Shown one piece after another: positions 36,446 through 46,250 of a stretch of 64,000 bases of DNA. The stretch is from positions 149,821 to 213,820 of the forward strand of contig NZ_LR027855.1 of NCBI RefSeq assembly GCF_900607235.1. The letters run 5' to 3'. Position numbers and translations under genes: made by a program. Positions within the stretch are counted from its first letter, which is position 1. The number at the start of each line of letters is the position of its first letter. The notes beneath the pieces were generated by a model. The model worked only from the letters and a program-made list of their open reading frames with translations. It did not search any database and was not told where the DNA came from. The DNA comes from Olivibacter jilunii (GTDB lineage: Bacteria > Bacteroidota > Bacteroidia > Sphingobacteriales > Sphingobacteriaceae).

Positions 36446-37891
36446 ATGATACACACAAGGATAAAAGAACTTTTAAACAGCACAGATTTTGGAAAAACGG
36501 TTATTGTAAAGGGATGGATTAAAACCTTTAGAAACAATCAATTTTTGGCTATTAACGATGGTTCTTGTTTAGGTAATATTCAGGTTGTTATAGATTATGA
36601 AAACACGGACGAGCGTACATTAAAGCGTCTTACGACAGGGGCGGCCGTCTCAGTAGAAGGTGTTTTGATCGAATCGCTTGGAAAAGGACAACGCGTAGAA
36701 GTGAAAGCAAGCCAAATAAGCATCCTAGGTGATAGCGATCCCGAAAAGTTTCCGCTACAGCCTAAAAAACACAGTTTAGAGTTTCTTCGGGAAATCGCTC
36801 ATCTCCGTTTCAGAACCAATACCTTTAATGCTGTTTTTAAGGTCAGAAATGCGCTGTCCTTTGCTGTTCATCGTTTTTTTAACGAGCGAGGTTTTGTCTA
36901 TATTCATACCCCTATTATTACCGGATCAGATGCTGAAGGGGCCGGTGAGATGTTCAAAGTTACTACCTTAGATCTTGATAATCCACCACGTAACGACGAT
37001 GGATCAATCAATTTCAAAGAAGATTTCTTCGGAAAGTCGACCAATCTTACCGTCTCCGGACAATTGGAAGGTGAACTAGCTGCCTTGGCTTTCGGAAACA
37101 TTTACACCTTTGGTCCTACTTTTCGGGCAGAAAATTCAAACACAACAAGACACCTTGCTGAATTTTGGATGATAGAACCGGAGATGGCCTTTTATGAGCT
37201 TAAAGACAACATGGATTTGGCAGAAGAATTACTAAAGCATGTAATTCGTTATGCTTTAGACACTTGCAGCGAAGAGTTGGATTTTTTGAAAAATCGTCTG
37301 CAGGAAGAAGAAAAATCAAAACCACAGACGGAGCGTTCCGAGCTCGATTTACTTGCTAAATTGAACTTCTGTTTAGATAATGATTTTGAGCGACTTACAT
37401 ATACAGAGGCAATTGATATATTGAGACGCTCCAAACCCAATCAGAAAAAACAATTTAAGTATTTAATAGAAGAATGGGGAGCTGACCTTCAATCAGAGCA
37501 CGAGAGGTATTTAGTGGAAAAGCATTTCAAGAAACCGGTTATTCTCACTGATTATCCGGCAGACATCAAAGCTTTCTATATGCGAATGAACGAGCCGGAC
37601 GAACAAGGAAGGAAGACCGTAAGAGCTATGGACATTCTATTCCCTGGAATTGGAGAAATTGTTGGCGGTTCACAACGGGAGGAAAGATACGATCTGCTGG
37701 TAAACAGAATGAAAGAAATGCATATCCCAATAGAGGATATGAATTGGTTTTTGGATACCCGCCGATTCGGATCTGTACCTCATTCCGGTTTTGGTTTAGG
37801 CTTTGAAAGGCTGGTGCTGTTTGTAACAGGCATGACCAATATACGGGATGTAATTCCTTTCCCAAGAACACCAAATAACGCAGAATTTTAG
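36446..37891 (+). CDS. asnS: asparaginyl-tRNA synthetase
   Basis: 481 residues. Charges tRNA-Asn. N-terminal OB-fold anticodon domain ([22 protein letters not shown]), then the class II core: motif 1 region with [16 protein letters not shown], motif 2 with [26 protein letters not shown], and motif 3 with [15 protein letters not shown]. Class II fold with the AsnRS-type insert. An intrinsic terminator follows at 37905-37946. Confidence 0.97.
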   Translation: MIHTRIKELLNSTDFGKTVIVKGWIKTFRNNQFLAINDGSCLGNIQVVIDYENTDERTLKRLTTGAAVSVEGVLIESLGKGQRVEVKASQISILGDSDPEKFPLQPKKHSLEFLREIAHLRFRTNTFNAVFKVRNALSFAVHRFFNERGFVYIHTPIITGSDAEGAGEMFKVTTLDLDNPPRNDDGSINFKEDFFGKSTNLTVSGQLEGELAALAFGNIYTFGPTFRAENSNTTRHLAEFWMIEPEMAFYELKDNMDLAEELLKHVIRYALDTCSEELDFLKNRLQEEEKSKPQTERSELDLLAKLNFCLDNDFERLTYTEAIDILRRSKPNQKKQFKYLIEEWGADLQSEHERYLVEKHFKKPVILTDYPADIKAFYMRMNEPDEQGRKTVRAMDILFPGIGEIVGGSQREERYDLLVNRMKEMHIPIEDMNWFLDTRRFGSVPHSGFGLGFERLVLFVTGMTNIRDVIPFPRTPNNAEF

Positions 37892-37904
37892 ACAGTTAGT
37901 TATT

Positions 37905-37946
37905 TACACGTTATAAGTTACTGCGAAATCCAACTTATAACGTGTA
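37905..37946 (+). terminator. terminator after asnS
   Basis: Perfect 15-bp inverted repeat (37905-37919 and 37932-37946), 12-base loop, followed by ttttaatttt. Confidence 0.8.
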
Positions 37947-38004
37947 TTTTAATTTTCCTGGGCCCCGACATTAAAACTTTTTTCTTCAACGGAGGTTATA
38001 TATT

Positions 38005-38206
38005 CATGTTGAGTAGTTAAGTAGTTGAATGGTTGAGTCGTTGATTAGCCAATGTGACAATGGCATAGACTGTGTAGGCTTAAAGCTTATGCTTATAGCT
38101 TAAAGCTTACTGCCTATAGCTTATGGCTGAAAGTGACGGTAGTAGTAGCAGTAGCACCTACTGGCAGGTACGCTTTCGACTTTTTAATTTTGAATTTTTA
38201 CTTTTT
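38005..38206 (-). repeat. composite intergenic repeat, family I (copy 6)
   Basis: Reverse of X: 'gttgagtagttaagtagttg', 'attagccaatgtgacaatgg', TAAGC complement ('gcttaaagcttatgcttata'), 'agtagtagcagtagcacc', 'cctactggcagg', then 'gactttttaattttgaattt'. Same part order as copy 5 read backwards. Its last bases run into the start region of the Sua5-like gene. Confidence 0.75.
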
Positions 38207-38209
38207 AAC

Positions 38210-38830
38210 ATGCTTATAAGAATATATCCCGAAAACCCGAACGAACGTGCGATAGAGCAAGTTGTTGCCGTGCTTAAAAAAGGTGGGATTATTATTTATC
38301 CTACAGATACCGTCTATGGTATTGGATGCGATATAACGAATCAAAAGGCGATTGAAACGCTCTGTCGGATTAGAGGAATCAAGCCGGAAAAAGCAAATCT
38401 ATCTTTCATCTGTTATGATTTAACGGATATCGCTCAATACACCAAGCCCATCGATACAGCGACCTTTCGATTGCTTAAGAAATCCTTACCCGGTCCTTTT
38501 ACCTATATCTTCAATGCAAGTAATCAAGTTCCTAAATTGATGAGTTCAAACAAGAAAACCGTCGGTATACGGGTACCCGACAATAACATCGCCAGGGAAA
38601 TTGTAAGGCAATTGGGAAATCCAATCGTTTCGGCTTCTATTCATGATGAGGATGAAATTCTAGAATATTCAACTGATCCTGAACTTATCCATGAAAAATT
38701 CCAAAATTTAGTAGATTTGGTCATTGATGGCGGTTATGGCGGCAACGAAGCTTCAACTGTGGTTGATTGTACTTCGGGCGAGTTTGATGTCATCCGGCAG
38801 GGAAAGGGCGATTTAAGCTTCTATTTATAG
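38210..38830 (+). CDS. L-threonylcarbamoyladenylate synthase (Sua5/YrdC family)
   Basis: 206 residues from ATG 38210. Makes threonylcarbamoyl-AMP for the t6A37 modification of tRNA. Seen: GGIIIYPTDTVYGIGCDI, LSFICYDL, LPGPFTYIF, KKTVGIRVPDN and NPIVSASIH, the YrdC fold without a C-terminal Sua5 domain. The frame is open back to 38123, but those 29 codons are family I repeat sequence and look nothing like the family, so the inner ATG is the start. Confidence 0.93.
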   Translation: MLIRIYPENPNERAIEQVVAVLKKGGIIIYPTDTVYGIGCDITNQKAIETLCRIRGIKPEKANLSFICYDLTDIAQYTKPIDTATFRLLKKSLPGPFTYIFNASNQVPKLMSSNKKTVGIRVPDNNIAREIVRQLGNPIVSASIHDEDEILEYSTDPELIHEKFQNLVDLVIDGGYGGNEASTVVDCTSGEFDVIRQGKGDLSFYL

Positions 38831-38863
38831 TATAAGTACCTGCTTTCTTCTTCCGCTTTACTA

Positions 38864-39871
38864 TTACTTTGCAAGAAATTCTATTAAAGGATCAATAAAC
38901 CGATCGTAAGCTTCTATATGCGGTAAATGTCCTATCCCCTCTAGTTCAACTAAAGTTGCGTTTTTAATAACTTTTGAGGTTTTTTTGCCAAGTTCGGGAT
39001 AGTTGCCGAGATTTTGTTGGGCCTCCTTCGGTGCTTTTGCTTTTCCAAGAGCTGTGCGATCTCTTTGTCCGATAATCAGAAGAGTAGATGCTTTTATATT
39101 TGCAAATTCATAACATACCGGTTGGGTAAAAATCATATCGTACAGTAAGGCAGAATTCCAAGCTAAACGTGGATAATCGATGTTGTTTGTAACGCCTGCA
39201 AGCATGTCAACCCAAGGGTCGTATTCCTTCTTCCATTTGTTATCATAATAAAATTGTAATTGATAAGCTTTTATGCGCTCATAATTTTGCTTTAATTCGT
39301 CGTGGTACCATTCTTCTATACTTATATATGGAACAACCGTTTTCCAGTCTTCTAAACCAATTGGATTCTCCAATATCAGCTTGTCAACCAAATCGGGATA
39401 CATAAGTGTAAACCTAGTAGCCAACATTCCTCCCATGGAATGACCCAATAAAAAGATTTTAGAGATGCCAAGACTATCTAAAAGAGCCTTGGTGTTTTTT
39501 GCAAGTAGTTGGAAACTGTATTGTATCCGTTGAGGCTTGGATGACTTTCCAAAGCCTGTTTGATCCGGAATCACTACACGATATCCATTATCGGCCAACG
39601 TCTTTGCTGTTTGTTCCCAATACGCACCGTTAAAGTTCTTTCCGTGTAGCAGTACTACAACTTTGCCATTAGCCTGTGCAGGTTTTACATCCATATACTC
39701 CATACGCAGTTGCTCCCCCTGATTAACAAGCGAAATGTAGTGCTCAGCAAAGGGGTAAGTAATCCCTTCTAAATTTAGCCCTACGTCCACTTGTCTATGC
39801 TGGGCATGGACAGAGCTAGTGCCTATCAATAAAAAAAGAAGGGTAATACGATAGAAATTATTTACAGTCAT
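38864..39871 (-). CDS. secreted alpha/beta hydrolase
   Basis: 335 residues. Signal peptide (cleavage near VHAQHRQ), then an alpha/beta hydrolase core: VVLLHGKNFNGAYWE (oxyanion HG), nucleophile elbow GHSMGG, and C-terminal GIGHLPHIEAYDRF with the catalytic His; the Asp is probably in LIIGQRDRTALG. Periplasmic esterase or lipase-like enzyme, substrate unknown. Its ATG overlaps the stop of the DUF1684 gene (39868-39871, ATGA), so the two are translationally coupled. Confidence 0.87.
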   Translation of the reverse strand: MTVNNFYRITLLFLLIGTSSVHAQHRQVDVGLNLEGITYPFAEHYISLVNQGEQLRMEYMDVKPAQANGKVVVLLHGKNFNGAYWEQTAKTLADNGYRVVIPDQTGFGKSSKPQRIQYSFQLLAKNTKALLDSLGISKIFLLGHSMGGMLATRFTLMYPDLVDKLILENPIGLEDWKTVVPYISIEEWYHDELKQNYERIKAYQLQFYYDNKWKKEYDPWVDMLAGVTNNIDYPRLAWNSALLYDMIFTQPVCYEFANIKASTLLIIGQRDRTALGKAKAPKEAQQNLGNYPELGKKTSKVIKNATLVELEGIGHLPHIEAYDRFIDPLIEFLAK

Positions 39872-40503
39872 TTTAGAGTTTCTTTTTTCTTATGCGTTCC
39901 CACAAACCTTTTTTCACCGGCTTTTATCGGAATTAAAAGCGCATTTTCTGACGGTGGAATCGGACAATTATACCCTTCACTATAAGCACAATAAGGGTTA
40001 TAAGCTAAATTAAAATCGATCGTTAGCTGATTGCCCTTAATGTCACTTCGCTTTAAATCCAGATACCTTCCGCCTCCGTATGTCTCCTCATCATTTGTAG
40101 GATCGGTAAATGGGAGAAAAAGGTAATCGGCATACTTCGGATTATCCATTAAAGCCACACTTTTAAACAACGTGAGTTTTACTGGCGTACCATTGATTTT
40201 AAAATGAGCTTCAGCAAAACGTAAATACTTTTTCTCCTTACCGCTATAGGTGGGTATAATAAACGGTTGGTCATCATAGATAAAAGTAAGCACCGCAGTC
40301 ACTTTGTATAAACTGTCCGGTCCAAAAAAACGGAGATCCTTCAAATCCTTCTCCTTCAAAGGGGCATGTTCATCTGTCAGAAAAGCTTGTTTATAAACTT
40401 CTCTTTGCGCCAAGGTCTGTTCAGTGTAGTTCTGCGCTAAAGCATTCGTTACAAAGAAAGATAAAACCACTGCAAAAAAATAGGTAGCAAAGCCTTTATT
40501 CAT
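39868..40503 (-). CDS. DUF1684 family secreted protein
   Basis: 211 residues with a signal peptide (cleavage near ALAQNYTE). Matches DUF1684: KEKDLKDLRFFGPDSLYKV, EAHFKINGTPVKLTLFKS, GGGRYLDLKR, and the C-terminal NPYCAYSEGYNCPIPPSENALLIPI block with conserved Cys pair. Function of the family is not known. Beta-rich, envelope-located. First gene of a two-gene unit with the alpha/beta hydrolase. An exact -7 element lies at 40522-40529. Confidence 0.85.
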   Translation of the reverse strand: MNKGFATYFFAVVLSFFVTNALAQNYTEQTLAQREVYKQAFLTDEHAPLKEKDLKDLRFFGPDSLYKVTAVLTFIYDDQPFIIPTYSGKEKKYLRFAEAHFKINGTPVKLTLFKSVALMDNPKYADYLFLPFTDPTNDEETYGGGRYLDLKRSDIKGNQLTIDFNLAYNPYCAYSEGYNCPIPPSENALLIPIKAGEKRFVGTHKKKETLK

Positions 40504-40521
40504 TTTTCAATTTATGTATCA

Positions 40522-40529
40522 CAAACCTA
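40522..40529 (-). promoter_or_regulatory. promoter -7 element of the DUF1684-hydrolase pair
   Basis: TAGGTTTG on the minus strand, exact match, 18 bases before the ATG at 40503, with TGG 19 bases upstream in place of TTG. Confidence 0.5.
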
Positions 40530-40555
40530 GTCAAAATCTTTTTATTAACCAGCGA

Positions 40556-40739
40556 TTATGTTGGCATTAGCCATAGGGCTTTAGGCTATAAGCGGTAAGC
40601 CGTAAGCTTTAGGCTATAAGCAGTAAGCTTTAAGCTTGTGCTACTGCGACTGCTAATGCAACTAGCTCACTTTGCCGGTTATTACATCGGCAAATTAGCT
40701 CATCGGCTAATTTAAAATATTCCCTACCCAACTACTCTA
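40556..40739 (+). repeat. composite intergenic repeat, family I (copy 7)
   Basis: Orientation X: several TAAGC words ('ggctataagcggtaagccg', 'ggctataagcagtaagc'), 'gtgctactgcgactgct', 'attagctcatcggctaattt', then 'ctacccaactactctactac', which runs up to the stop of the TonB gene. Confidence 0.75.
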
Positions 40740-41567
40740 CTACTCCCGTATCTGCAAAGCGATAGGTAATTGATATCGAACACGCACAGGTCGTCCATTT
40801 TGAATCCCAGGTTTCCATTTAGGTGCTTGTTCCAATAGTCTAACCGCTTCCGGTCCAGTGCCAAATCCTAAGTCCTTCAATACCTGTATATCAGTAAGGG
40901 AACCATCCTTCTCTACAATAAAACTTAAAAATAATTTTCCATTAATACCGTGAGATTTAGCCTCTTCAGGAAATTTGTAATTTCTAGCCACGTATTCCAT
41001 AAATGCTTTTATCCCACCCGGAAATGTAGGGCTTACTTCTACATTTACAAAAACTGCTTGCGTCTCCCCTCCTTCTGTGATGGCGGTCATTTCATCTATA
41101 GCTCCTACTTTTGTATCGATAGTTATTGCTGCAGTTGGATCGCCAGTAATCGTTGTCGGTCCGGGATTGGCGCTTTTTAACATTTCCATAGTGGGAGGTT
41201 CTTCCGCCGCTTGCGTATGTGGTACCACTTTAGGTGCCGTCATTTTTACCTGGTCTGTCCGCGAACGCCGTTGGGATTCTCTCGGCAACAGAGGTACAAC
41301 TTCCACCTTTTTTTCGAGCGGTACCTCCTGTAAAACCAATTCGTCATTATCTGAAATCAATTGAAAGGTGGCGTCCTTTTTAAAATGAGCAATTCCGACA
41401 ACAACGCCTACTGTTATTAAGAAAGATAAGATGCCAAATAGCAGCGCTTTCGACAGATCGTGATGTGCCTTCTTACGAATTACGTAAGCACCATATAACT
41501 TATTTCTGCCTTCAAAAACAAGATCTAACCAAGAACCTGTCAGGATACTTAATTTAGGGTTTAACAT
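40740..41567 (-). CDS. TonB family protein
   Basis: 275 residues from ATG 41567; the frame is open to 41657, but the family usually begins as MLxPKLSILTGSWLDLVFEGRNKLYGAYVIRK, so the inner start is preferred. One membrane segment (about 42-64), a periplasmic linker, and a C-terminal TonB domain (about 185-275: FPGGIKAFMEYVARNYKFPEEAKSHGINGKLFLSFIVEKDG). Passes energy from an ExbB/ExbD complex to outer-membrane transporters, or acts in a signalling role; no exbBD or TonB-dependent receptor lies in the window. Confidence 0.87.
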   Translation of the reverse strand: MLNPKLSILTGSWLDLVFEGRNKLYGAYVIRKKAHHDLSKALLFGILSFLITVGVVVGIAHFKKDATFQLISDNDELVLQEVPLEKKVEVVPLLPRESQRRSRTDQVKMTAPKVVPHTQAAEEPPTMEMLKSANPGPTTITGDPTAAITIDTKVGAIDEMTAITEGGETQAVFVNVEVSPTFPGGIKAFMEYVARNYKFPEEAKSHGINGKLFLSFIVEKDGSLTDIQVLKDLGFGTGPEAVRLLEQAPKWKPGIQNGRPVRVRYQLPIALQIRE

Positions 41568-41813
41568 AGCTTGAGCGATTAAATTCGACAATTTACATTT
41601 ATCTATAAGATCACTGTAATGACAGTTTTCCATAAGTAGTTTTAAGCAGACAAACACTTATACCTGAAAATCAATAGATTATATTTACTATTTTTTTATA
41701 CCTTTGTCAAAATTTTTAATAAAACTCTTTTTGCATTTGCTTAAGGCGCATACCAAAAGAACGAAAGATAACGTTTAAGGTATAGTGAAAAGACAAGACA
41801 AGAAGTAGCATAA

Positions 41814-43127
41814 ATGAACTATATATTATTTTTATATCTTCTATCGATTTCGGCAGGAGCAATTGAGACTGCAAATCAGCCAAGAGCGAACAAGATATCA
41901 ACCACCACCATTCATAATTTAGTTTTAAAAAGGTTACCAACCCAACGATATAATGAATCCTTTAATTTCATCAACCCTGCAAAGGATACCATTACAAATG
42001 TCGAAGGTTTATCTTCGTTTTATCAGAAACTCCTAGCCTTGAGGGCTGGCCAAAGACATCGTGTCAATATTGTACAAATCGGCGATTCCCATATACAGCC
42101 GGATATTATTTCTCGAGAAGTACGGGCGGGGCTACAGGATTTTTTTGGTGATGCCGGACGAGGTTTGGTTTTTCCTTATCAAGTCGCTCGGACCAACGGT
42201 CCACTGGATATTACCAGTTCAACTTCTACCCGGTGGTTACCAAGTAAAATAAGTCATCAACGTACACCGGCGGCTAGTGGCATCTCCGGATTTGGCTTAA
42301 GAAAAATCCATAGTCAGGGCTTGATTAGGTTGTCACTAAAACCTGACTTACAGGCAAAACAACAATCTTTTGACTATATTAAACTCTTCGTGAGTCAAGG
42401 ATCATGGAATATTCGTGCCATAGGTAACGATGCGAATACCTACACCATTGATCAATCGACGCCAGACGGCTTAGAAACCAAGGAAATCTTACTGAAGGAC
42501 TTTGCTACGGGCTTTAATATAAGCCCCTTAGCATCGACTCCCAGCTTCTTCGGTGCTTCACTGGAGAAGCGAAATAATCCGGGTGTGCTATTTCATACCA
42601 TCGGTGTAAATGGCGCACGCTACGAGCAATACAATAAGGAACCTTTATTTTGGAAGCAGCTTCCTGCGCTAAATGCCGATCTATATATCTTATCCATGGG
42701 AACGAATGAGGCTTTTTACAATGGAATGACGGAAGAAATTTACATTAATCAAGTTGCTGAAACCGTAGCCAAAATACAAACGATCGACCCACGCGCGTCC
42801 ATACTTATTACAACAACGGCTGAATCATTCAAGAATGGCCGTAGTAATCCCATGATTGAACGACTCAATTTGGCCTTAAAATTTTATTGTAACAAAATGG
42901 GCATTCCCCTTTGGGATTTGTTTGACATTACCGGGGGGGCAGGTTCTTCCCTTGCTTGGTTGAAAAATAATTTATTGCAAGCTGATAAAATTCATTATCA
43001 GCAAAAAGCATATAGCATGCAAGGAGCTCTTCTGTTCGATGCAATGGCCAAAGGTTATAATGAGTACCTTTCGACCGCATCGGAACCTTCTCTGTCTAAA
43101 TTAGCGACTAAAACTGCAGATAGATAG
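41814..43127 (+). CDS. secreted SGNH/GDSL-type protein
   Basis: 437 residues with an N-terminal hydrophobic signal. SGNH hydrolase blocks are visible: GDSHIQPD (Ser92, block I), GVNGAR (block II), SMGTNEAFY (block III, the N) and ADKIHYQ (Asp and His, block V). Such proteins add or remove acetyl groups on cell-wall or exopolysaccharide sugars. It is convergent with the MBOAT gene and overlaps it by 20 bases. A second SGNH gene lies on the other strand, so the locus has two. Confidence 0.85.
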   Translation: MNYILFLYLLSISAGAIETANQPRANKISTTTIHNLVLKRLPTQRYNESFNFINPAKDTITNVEGLSSFYQKLLALRAGQRHRVNIVQIGDSHIQPDIISREVRAGLQDFFGDAGRGLVFPYQVARTNGPLDITSSTSTRWLPSKISHQRTPAASGISGFGLRKIHSQGLIRLSLKPDLQAKQQSFDYIKLFVSQGSWNIRAIGNDANTYTIDQSTPDGLETKEILLKDFATGFNISPLASTPSFFGASLEKRNNPGVLFHTIGVNGARYEQYNKEPLFWKQLPALNADLYILSMGTNEAFYNGMTEEIYINQVAETVAKIQTIDPRASILITTTAESFKNGRSNPMIERLNLALKFYCNKMGIPLWDLFDITGGAGSSLAWLKNNLLQADKIHYQQKAYSMQGALLFDAMAKGYNEYLSTASEPSLSKLATKTADR

Positions 43128-44781
43128 GCATAACCGGTTCTGCGGATTTGAAGAGGCCATACAATATTAAAAAGCAAAAGAAAACGATCAGGTAGGTTAC
43201 CAATGAGATAGGGCCGAATCCCTCCACAACCTCATCTGCAAAATTATCAGGGATAAAGTGAATACTTAAGGCCAGCAACATCATCGCCAAAACGGTTTTA
43301 TAGTTAGCGTAAAAGCCTTGCCAGACGTCGAAACTAACTTCATTAGCGATTTTTGAAATCATAACTACTGATGTGTCATAATCAGGAGCCTTAAAGAATA
43401 TCCAGCAAAAGCATACCAAATGAAAGGTAACAAGTACTGCCAGCGTTTGATAGAGCCAAGTATTCTTTAGCCCGTCCATCCATTTTCCCGTTATCAGCAT
43501 CCAAATCTTATGTAAAGCCAAAGCTAAGCCATGTAAGGCTCCCCAAATTAAGAAGTTAAAGCTTGCTCCATGCCAGAATCCGCCCAACAACATCGTGGTT
43601 AATAAGTTCATATTGGCTGCTACACCAGACATTTTCCATTTTATTAAGCCAGGAATCAGTAATACGATTGAAATACCTGCACATAAAATGCCGGCGTACT
43701 GATTGTTTAGGCCTAATAGATGTTTGCTACCAAAAAATACAGCAACGAAAAACAACAGACAGAATAAATAGGTGCTAAAAGTGCTTTTCCTGTTGCCACC
43801 CAAAGGAATATACAAATAATCGCGTAACCAGGACGAGAGTGAAATATGCCATCGTCTCCAGAACTCTGTTATATCGCTACTTTGGTAAGGAGACAGAAAA
43901 TTAGGTGGAATACTGAAGCCAAGCCACTTAGCAATTCCAATTGCAATATCGCTATAGCCGCTGAAATCACAATAAATAACGATAGCATATCCATAAACGG
44001 CAAAGAGATTCTCCAGTCCGGTATAACGGGACGGGTCATCAAAGACATAGTCGACAAAATTCAGGGTAATATAATCCGAAATGATTAACTTTTTTATTAA
44101 GCCCGAAATGATCAAATAAAAACCTTTAGCAAAATCTTCATCCCGTAAAAAATAAGGCTTATTTATTTGTGGCACAAAATCGTGCGCCCTTACGATCGGG
44201 CCCATCATTAACTTTGGAAAAAAAGACAAAAACAACAGATATTCACTGAATTTCTTTGCAGGCTTAAAATCCCTTCGATATACATCGATGTTATAACTGA
44301 GGTTCTCAAAAGTATAGAAAGAGATTCCAATAGGCAATAAAATATTCAATGCACTAAAGTCAGTATGAAAGAATTGGTTGCTAATGGATAAGAAAAAATT
44401 CGTATACTTAAAGTAAAACAACAATCCTAAATTGAAAAAAATGCAGCAGACAAGCAAGGAAAGCCGATACCGGCGACTTCGGCGTTTATAAATCGCATGT
44501 GAAAGCCAATAATTGACAATTGCAGAAATGACAACTAAGCTAACGAAATAGCCACTTGCTTTATAAAAGAAGTAAAGCGAGAAGCCACAAAAAATATAAC
44601 GGCGAATGGCATAACGATTTCTAAAAATGTAATATAGTATAATAAATAGCGCAAAGAAAAAAACAAAGAAACCATTGTTAAAGAGCAAGGGATTTTTCGG
44701 ATCATACAGAAACGATTTTGCAAGCGCAGAAAAATCAATTTCAATGGGCGCTAATTTCCAATCCATATTAATCAGTTCCAT
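43108..44781 (-). CDS. MBOAT family O-acyltransferase (AlgI/PatA-like)
   Basis: 557 residues, about 12 membrane segments. Family blocks: LLPIGISFYTFENLSYNIDVYR, FPKLMMGPIVR, YCDFSGYSDIAIGIAKWLGF, EFWRRWHISLSSWLRDYLYIPLGG, and GGFWHGASFNFLIWGALHG with the catalytic His. Transfers acyl (usually acetyl) groups across the inner membrane for polysaccharide or peptidoglycan O-acetylation, with an SGNH partner outside. Start overlaps the upstream SGNH gene by 14 bases (translational coupling); the end overlaps the convergent SGNH gene by 20 bases. Confidence 0.94.
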   Translation of the reverse strand: MELINMDWKLAPIEIDFSALAKSFLYDPKNPLLFNNGFFVFFFALFIILYYIFRNRYAIRRYIFCGFSLYFFYKASGYFVSLVVISAIVNYWLSHAIYKRRSRRYRLSLLVCCIFFNLGLLFYFKYTNFFLSISNQFFHTDFSALNILLPIGISFYTFENLSYNIDVYRRDFKPAKKFSEYLLFLSFFPKLMMGPIVRAHDFVPQINKPYFLRDEDFAKGFYLIISGLIKKLIISDYITLNFVDYVFDDPSRYTGLENLFAVYGYAIVIYCDFSGYSDIAIGIAKWLGFSIPPNFLSPYQSSDITEFWRRWHISLSSWLRDYLYIPLGGNRKSTFSTYLFCLLFFVAVFFGSKHLLGLNNQYAGILCAGISIVLLIPGLIKWKMSGVAANMNLLTTMLLGGFWHGASFNFLIWGALHGLALALHKIWMLITGKWMDGLKNTWLYQTLAVLVTFHLVCFCWIFFKAPDYDTSVVMISKIANEVSFDVWQGFYANYKTVLAMMLLALSIHFIPDNFADEVVEGFGPISLVTYLIVFFCFLILYGLFKSAEPVMPIYLQF

Positions 44782-46234
44782 TTAAATTTGTGTTTTCAGA
44801 TTTCTTCACTTGCTTATTAATTGCCTCAAATAGATGCTTCGCCAACAATTTAGCGCCCAACGCATTGGGATGCACGTAATCTTTATTCGCTAAACTGGGA
44901 TTTTGCGTAGCCCAATTTACCATCGAATTTTTGCCTCCCATTGCTGCATATAGACTAAAGAAAGCACAATCCGTTTGTTTCGCCAGTGCGGCCTGTTCCT
45001 TGATAAGTGCTTCAATACCTACCGCTGACTGATAGCCCTCGGGATACCTAAAAGCACGGTCGCCAGTTCCTACGATAAGCACATCGGCCTTAGAAAAACA
45101 TGCCTTCATTTTTTTAACAACTGGAATCGCTGCTCGCTTGTACCAAGTAAAATTGGTGTCATCCGGCTTATATAAGACGTTTACACCGTACTGAAAAATA
45201 ATTAAATCATAAGGGTTTTGCTCGTTGATTTCCTTGAGCAAATCTGCATTAATCTTCCCTAATTCCAAACCTGAAATGCCTCTAAATGAAAAGTTGTCTA
45301 CGATAACACCTTGATCTGATTCGAAGCTCAAGCCAAATAGTGGGAGTTTCCGGTCAGCAGAGGAAACAACAATGGATTTATCTTTATTATGGGCTACGAG
45401 TGTACGGTTAAATAGTGATGTCCGTTCCAGCATCATCGTTTTTTTATTAACAACCACCGATGCGCTGTCTGTTGCCGGTCCGTGTAACAGATACTTACCT
45501 AGCACTATTGAGGTATCTTTACTGGTATTATCTTTGATTTTAACCCAATCGTTTCCAGATGAAAAAAACACATGGCCGGAAATAAATAAATCTTGCTTTT
45601 TAGTATTTTTAAAGTTGAAATCCCTCCAGTTAGCGGAAGACGACGCGATAGCCGTGCGTCTAAATTGGGCAACCTGCGATGCTATAGGAACAAAACCGAC
45701 ACCACTTCCCCCATAAGCCTGTTGCAGTAAACTTCTCAACGTTTGGGATAACAAGTCGCCTTCAATCATACTGTCACCTAAATAAGCGATTCTCACCTTC
45801 GTCTTTTTGCCATTTTTCAAGGCAATGAGTTTTTTTATAAATCGTGATAAGGCAACACTTTCGGAGTCTATGTTAAAGGAAATAATGTCAGATTGATTCA
45901 GGTTTAGGGGAAGTGCTTCGGCAGACACAATTACCTTTTCCTTGGAGCTATCACTTGCGGTCATAAATGCTTCATCTATTGAAGCATTTGAATGCATTGT
46001 AAGGGAGTCATTCTTTTTCTCGTCGTTGTTTTGCTTCACCTTCTTGCTTCCTGACGTGTATCTATTTTGGTGAAGCGCATCATTCTCTCGTGGCTTTACA
46101 ATTACATCGGAAATTAAATTAATACGATCAAAGGGTTCCCACTTTTTACGATAGGCAATATTGATATATGAAAATACTAGATAAAGAAGTAGGCTAAAGA
46201 AAATAAACTGAAATACACGTTTATTAGCATTCAT
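44768..46234 (-). CDS. membrane-anchored SGNH/GDSL protein
   Basis: 488 residues. One N-terminal membrane segment (about 9-27), a low-complexity linker rich in K, N, D and S (about 45-110), then an SGNH domain: IAYLGDSMIEGD (Ser, block I), FSFRGISG (block II), FQYGVNVLYK (block III, the N) and DYVHPNALG (Asp-His, block V). Likely partner of the MBOAT protein, placing the acyl group on a periplasmic glycan, as PatB or AlgX/AlgJ do. Coupled to the MBOAT gene by a 14-base overlap and lying 16 bases after the glucosaminidase gene. Confidence 0.88.
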   Translation of the reverse strand: MNANKRVFQFIFFSLLLYLVFSYINIAYRKKWEPFDRINLISDVIVKPRENDALHQNRYTSGSKKVKQNNDEKKNDSLTMHSNASIDEAFMTASDSSKEKVIVSAEALPLNLNQSDIISFNIDSESVALSRFIKKLIALKNGKKTKVRIAYLGDSMIEGDLLSQTLRSLLQQAYGGSGVGFVPIASQVAQFRRTAIASSSANWRDFNFKNTKKQDLFISGHVFFSSGNDWVKIKDNTSKDTSIVLGKYLLHGPATDSASVVVNKKTMMLERTSLFNRTLVAHNKDKSIVVSSADRKLPLFGLSFESDQGVIVDNFSFRGISGLELGKINADLLKEINEQNPYDLIIFQYGVNVLYKPDDTNFTWYKRAAIPVVKKMKACFSKADVLIVGTGDRAFRYPEGYQSAVGIEALIKEQAALAKQTDCAFFSLYAAMGGKNSMVNWATQNPSLANKDYVHPNALGAKLLAKHLFEAINKQVKKSENTNLNGTD

Positions 46235-46250
46235 AAAGACATCTAATATA

